Of a DNA stretch of 64,000 nucleotides, positions 61,380-64,000 are shown in pieces; position 1 is the first letter of the stretch; every line of letters starts with the position of its first letter. The notes below the pieces were generated by a model. It searched no databases. It saw only the letters and a program-made list of their open reading frames with translations, and was not told the origin of the DNA. A program made the position numbers and the translations under genes. This DNA is from an uncultured Draconibacterium sp. (GTDB lineage Bacteria; Bacteroidota; Bacteroidia; Bacteroidales; Prolixibacteraceae): NCBI RefSeq assembly GCF_963677565.1, contig NZ_OY781982.1:620001-684000 (forward strand), in the 5' to 3' direction.

Positions 61380-61470
61380 GCTTCCTGTTACAAGTTCTTC
61401 CTTACTTCAAATTAAAAGTTATACTTGAAACTTTGTGAAACTTCGAGCCTCCTTTGTGCAACTTTGTGGT
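61362..61470. repeat. Repeat-like intergenic tract upstream of rnpB
   Basis: On the minus strand it reads as runs of CACAAAG and CAAGT/GAAGCTTGCAAC words. It shares CAAGCTTC-type words with the tract inside the epimerase gene and looks like a decayed dispersed repeat common in this group of genomes. No gene is present. Confidence 0.45.
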
Positions 61471-61481
61471 AAAATCCCAAA

Positions 61482-62519
61482 CTACTTCCTAAGAATAACC
61501 ATTGTAGCCCCATAGCCGTATTCCTTAAACGAAGCATCCTGGAAATAATATTTTTTGAATTTGCGTTTCAGCAGATTGGTAACTTCTTGTTTCAAAACGC
61601 CCTGCCCTACACCATGAATAAATACGATGCGTTTGGTGTGATTTTTAATGGCCAAATTCATTTCCGATTCCACTGCTTCCATCTGAATCTCCAGCATTTC
61701 GCGGTTACTCAAACCTTCCGATTCGTCGAGCAACTCAGTAATGTGCAAATCAATCACTACTTCTTCGGCATTGCGTTTTCTCTCCTTCTGTTTTGGTGCC
61801 TCCTGACTCTGTTTTTCTTTGACAACTTTTTTGAAATCATCCTGCGTCAGTTTATCCAACTCGGTATGAAAAGCATCAGAAGTAATTTTCAGCACCAGAG
61901 CATTCTTTTTGAAATATGAATTCTCGCGGAAAGTAGATTCTTTGTAAAATTTCACCGGATTTACCCGAAACTTCTTCACCATCGGCGCATTCCATTCATT
62001 TTCTGTTTCACGGAAATAAATCAGCTGAAATCCAAAATCGGGTAGTTCGCTAAAATCCTCCTGAACCAAAGCATCAACCTTTTCTCTTGAATTCGAGCGA
62101 ACTGTGCCTTGTTTCACCGCCTCAACACCATCAGTTTTAATATACGAGTAATTGAATAGTACCGTAAAATTACTGTCATTCACCAAAAACAACTCTATTT
62201 CGCCCGACAGTGGATTTTTGGGATTCGTAGGAACAAAACAGAAATAAAATTCTGCAGCATTTTTTCCATTAATGATCTCGCCTTTGGGTTCAATATATTC
62301 AGGTTCGGACTGTACTTCTGTCGGCGTTTCCTGTTGTGTCGGAGCATTGCTTCCCGGATTCAGTTCCGGGGCGCTCACATTCACCAGTTCCTTTATCAGA
62401 CAAGGCACTTCAAAACCATCATCGCCTTCAACATTTACCGTGTTTTTGTTTACAAAACCGGTTACTACTCCACCACCAACATCGTTTAAAAACTTAACCT
62501 TATCTCCTACTTTTATCAT
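61482..62519 (-). CDS. DUF2027 and Smr-domain protein
   Basis: 345 residues. The N-terminal part starts MIKVGDKVKFLNDVGGGVVTGF, a small SH3-like domain, and continues through the DUF2027 region (NGKNAAEFYFCFVPTNP, VNDSNFTVLFNYSYI) to about 240. The C-terminal Smr domain is at about 265-345 with IDLHITEL, FIHGVGQGVLKQEV and YGYGATMVIL. Smr domains are nucleases or nucleic-acid-binding modules, as in MutS2. There is no MutS part, so this is a stand-alone Bacteroidota protein of unknown role. Its -7 box TACTTTTG lies at 62544-62537, so the leader is very short. Confidence 0.88.
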   Translation of the reverse strand: MIKVGDKVKFLNDVGGGVVTGFVNKNTVNVEGDDGFEVPCLIKELVNVSAPELNPGSNAPTQQETPTEVQSEPEYIEPKGEIINGKNAAEFYFCFVPTNPKNPLSGEIELFLVNDSNFTVLFNYSYIKTDGVEAVKQGTVRSNSREKVDALVQEDFSELPDFGFQLIYFRETENEWNAPMVKKFRVNPVKFYKESTFRENSYFKKNALVLKITSDAFHTELDKLTQDDFKKVVKEKQSQEAPKQKERKRNAEEVVIDLHITELLDESEGLSNREMLEIQMEAVESEMNLAIKNHTKRIVFIHGVGQGVLKQEVTNLLKRKFKKYYFQDASFKEYGYGATMVILRK

Positions 62520-62536
62520 GACTTTCTTATTTCCGG

Positions 62537-62544
62537 CAAAAGTA
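62537..62544 (-). promoter_or_regulatory. -7 box of the DUF2027-Smr gene
   Basis: The minus strand reads TACTTTTG, 18 bases before the start codon at 62519. No clear -33 box. Confidence 0.6.
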
Positions 62545-62612
62545 CAATTTTTTACGCAGTCGTGGCTAGTCTCACTTTGAGTGAGGCTATCACTTCGCTA
62601 ATGATAAATTCT

Positions 62613-62620
62613 TACTTTTG
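62613..62620 (+). promoter_or_regulatory. -7 box of queA
   Basis: TACTTTTG lies 22 bases before the TTG start at 62642, supporting that start. It faces away from the Smr gene promoter about 70 bases away. Confidence 0.6.
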
Positions 62621-62641
62621 CAGTCCTAAAAGACAATTGGT

Positions 62642-63853
62642 TTGAACAGATACAAAGACATAAAGATTAGCGATTACACCTACAACCTGCCTGACGAGCG
62701 AATTGCCAAATACCCGCTTACGGAGCGCGACAAATCGAAATTACTCATCAGGCAGAATGGTACAATAACACAGGATATTTTTGAAAACTGCGCCAATTAC
62801 CTTCCGGAAGATGCGCAACTGGTTTTTAACAATACCCGCGTAATTCATGCCCGTCTGTTTTTTTACAAGGAAACAGGTGCTAAAATCGAGATCTTTTGTC
62901 TGGAGCCCGTTGAACCGGCCGATTATCAGGTAGCATTTCAGGAAACCGAAGAAGTAACCTGGAAATGTATGGTAGGCAATTCAAAAAAGTGGAAGGAAGG
63001 TTTTCTGAGCCATAATTTTGAAATTGATGGGAAAGACATCGAACTGACAGCCGCCAAAATAGGACAGGAAGGCAATTCTTTTCACATCCGTTTTGTGTGG
63101 AATGGTGGGGTGCATTTCTCTGAAATTATTGAGCACATCGGGCAGTTACCAATTCCACCTTACCTGAACCGAGACACCGAAGAAAGCGATGAAGAAACCT
63201 ACCAAACCGTTTACGCAAAAATCGATGGTTCAGTAGCAGCACCAACAGCCGGTTTGCATTTTACCGACCCGGTGATTGCCCAACTGGCCAACAAAAACAT
63301 TTCAACCAACGAAATCACCCTGCATGTGGGAGCCGGTACTTTTCAGCCCGTAAAATCGGAAACGATTGAAGGGCACACCATGCACCACGAACAGGTGATT
63401 ATCCCGATAGAAATTCTGCGTTCTTTTCTTGAAAATCCGAAAAATATCATTGCGGTGGGAACCACGTCGGTGCGCTCGCTGGAAAGTTTGTACTGGATTG
63501 GCCTGCAGCTGGAAGAAAAACGTTTCAACCCTTTTCATCCCGAGGTTAAACAATGGGAGCCTTACGAAAACGAAGCAAAAATTTCGCTCGAAAAAGCCCT
63601 GCAGAACATCATTTATTTCCTGGCCGAAAACGGTGAAAAAGCCATTCGCTTTTCAACACAGATTATTATTCTGCCGGGCTACGATTTTAAACTGATCAGC
63701 GGAATGTTCACTAACTTTCATCAGCCACAAAGTACGCTGCTATTGCTAATCAGCGCATTTTTGGGTAACGACTGGAAGAAGGTTTACGATTATGCACTGG
63801 TCAACGATTTTCGTTTTTTAAGCTATGGAGACAGTAACCTATACTTAAAATAA
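62642..63853 (+). CDS. queA: tRNA preQ1(34) S-adenosylmethionine ribosyltransferase-isomerase (QueA)
   Basis: 403 residues from a TTG start, supported by the promoter box 22 bases upstream and by the alignment of KISDYTYNLPDERIAKYPL with the normal QueA N-terminus. The family motifs are present: LVFNNTRVIHARL, KIEIFCLEP, VAAPTAGLHFTDPV, LHVGAGTFQPV, HHEQVIIP and GMFTNFHQPQSTLL. It transfers the ribosyl part of SAM to preQ1 in tRNA to form epoxyqueuosine. It is slightly longer than the 340-360 residues of many homologues, through a middle insertion. It is not clustered with other queuosine genes here. Confidence 0.95.
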   Translation: MNRYKDIKISDYTYNLPDERIAKYPLTERDKSKLLIRQNGTITQDIFENCANYLPEDAQLVFNNTRVIHARLFFYKETGAKIEIFCLEPVEPADYQVAFQETEEVTWKCMVGNSKKWKEGFLSHNFEIDGKDIELTAAKIGQEGNSFHIRFVWNGGVHFSEIIEHIGQLPIPPYLNRDTEESDEETYQTVYAKIDGSVAAPTAGLHFTDPVIAQLANKNISTNEITLHVGAGTFQPVKSETIEGHTMHHEQVIIPIEILRSFLENPKNIIAVGTTSVRSLESLYWIGLQLEEKRFNPFHPEVKQWEPYENEAKISLEKALQNIIYFLAENGEKAIRFSTQIIILPGYDFKLISGMFTNFHQPQSTLLLLISAFLGNDWKKVYDYALVNDFRFLSYGDSNLYLK

Positions 63854-63903
63854 AATACCGTTGCAGTTAAAACCTTTACGCTAACATTTTTTAAGACCAA
63901 ATA

Positions 63904-63934
63904 TTTGCACAAAAGCTAACTTTAGCCATATTTG
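63904..63934 (+). promoter_or_regulatory. Promoter near the right edge
   Basis: TTTG at 63904-63907, a 19-base spacer and CATATTTG at 63927-63934 (7 of 8). The predicted start site is only a few bases before the ATG at 63943. Confidence 0.5.
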
Positions 63935-63942
63935 CAGCTACT

Positions 63943-64000
63943 ATGCAAAGAGATAAAATCGACAGCTTTTCCTCCTTTATTTCTAACTCAGTAAAAAACT
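63943..64000 (+). CDS. Start of an unidentified gene (cut by window edge)
   Basis: An ATG at 63943 opens a frame of 19 codons (MQRDKIDSFSSFISNSVKN) that runs off the window. A promoter ends about 8 bases upstream, so the transcript would be almost leaderless or the true start lies further on. Too little is visible to name the product. Confidence 0.4.
   Translation, partial: MQRDKIDSFSSFISNSVKN

Overview
The window comes from a member of the Bacteroidota, probably a marine or sediment Bacteroidales/Marinilabiliales (Prolixibacteraceae-like). The basis is paired SusC/SusD genes, ECF sigma/FecR pairs linked to SusC proteins with STN domains, a T9SS-type C-terminal domain, a Bacteroidota-type HU protein, and promoters of the -33 TTTG / -7 TAnnTTTG class. 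The genus is an inference.

Positions 1-21900 hold a first polysaccharide utilisation locus (PUL1), apparently for alpha-mannan. One arm, on the minus strand, carries FecR, SusC, SusD, a SusE-like lipoprotein, a GH76 endo-mannanase lipoprotein and a LamG-domain protein cut by the window edge. Its ECF sigma gene is divergent. A second minus-strand arm reads GH92, an (alpha/alpha)6 glycosidase, GH92, an extended mannose-6-phosphate isomerase, a ROK sugar kinase and an MFS sugar permease. It starts opposite a GntR/UTRA regulator, and a palindrome lies between the two promoters. The implied pathway is surface cutting by GH76, import by SusCD, periplasmic trimming by GH92, uptake by MFS, phosphorylation by ROK and isomerisation to fructose-6-P.

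Positions 22044-50464 hold a large PUL (PUL2), all on the minus strand: ECF sigma, FecR, SusC, SusD, then seven GH43 or GH43-like enzymes, a sialidase-fold protein with a CBM9-like domain, a clan GH-A (GH5-like) enzyme, GH78 alpha-L-rhamnosidase, an aldose 1-epimerase lipoprotein, a DUF4965/glutaminase-type protein, GH127 beta-L-arabinofuranosidase and GH2. The set points to a branched arabinose- and rhamnose-containing glycan such as arabinan, arabinogalactan or RG-I side chains.

Positions 50800-64000 are mostly housekeeping: tRNA-Lys, an SLC13/TrkA-C permease, cysD, a cysN-cysC fusion, a UDP-glucuronate-epimerase-like gene, a phosphatase-like secreted protein, HU, an AT-rich secreted protein, RNase P RNA, a DUF2027-Smr protein, queA and the first codons of a further gene.

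The most interesting signal is in the fecR-susC gap of both PULs. A plus-strand promoter overlaps the susC start codon, a hairpin follows whose G-U pairs form only in plus-strand RNA, and beyond it lies a 19-base motif shared by both loci. This predicts cis-antisense small RNAs against each susC leader, similar in layout to DonS-type RNAs known in Bacteroides. Other points are strand-polar hairpins separating SusD/SusE from the enzyme genes, a structured cysD leader, a degenerate APS-kinase domain, a repeat tract inside the epimerase gene, a 22-bp phased repeat, and a secreted protein with dockerin-like repeats and a Cys-His-Asp (transglutaminase-like) arrangement.
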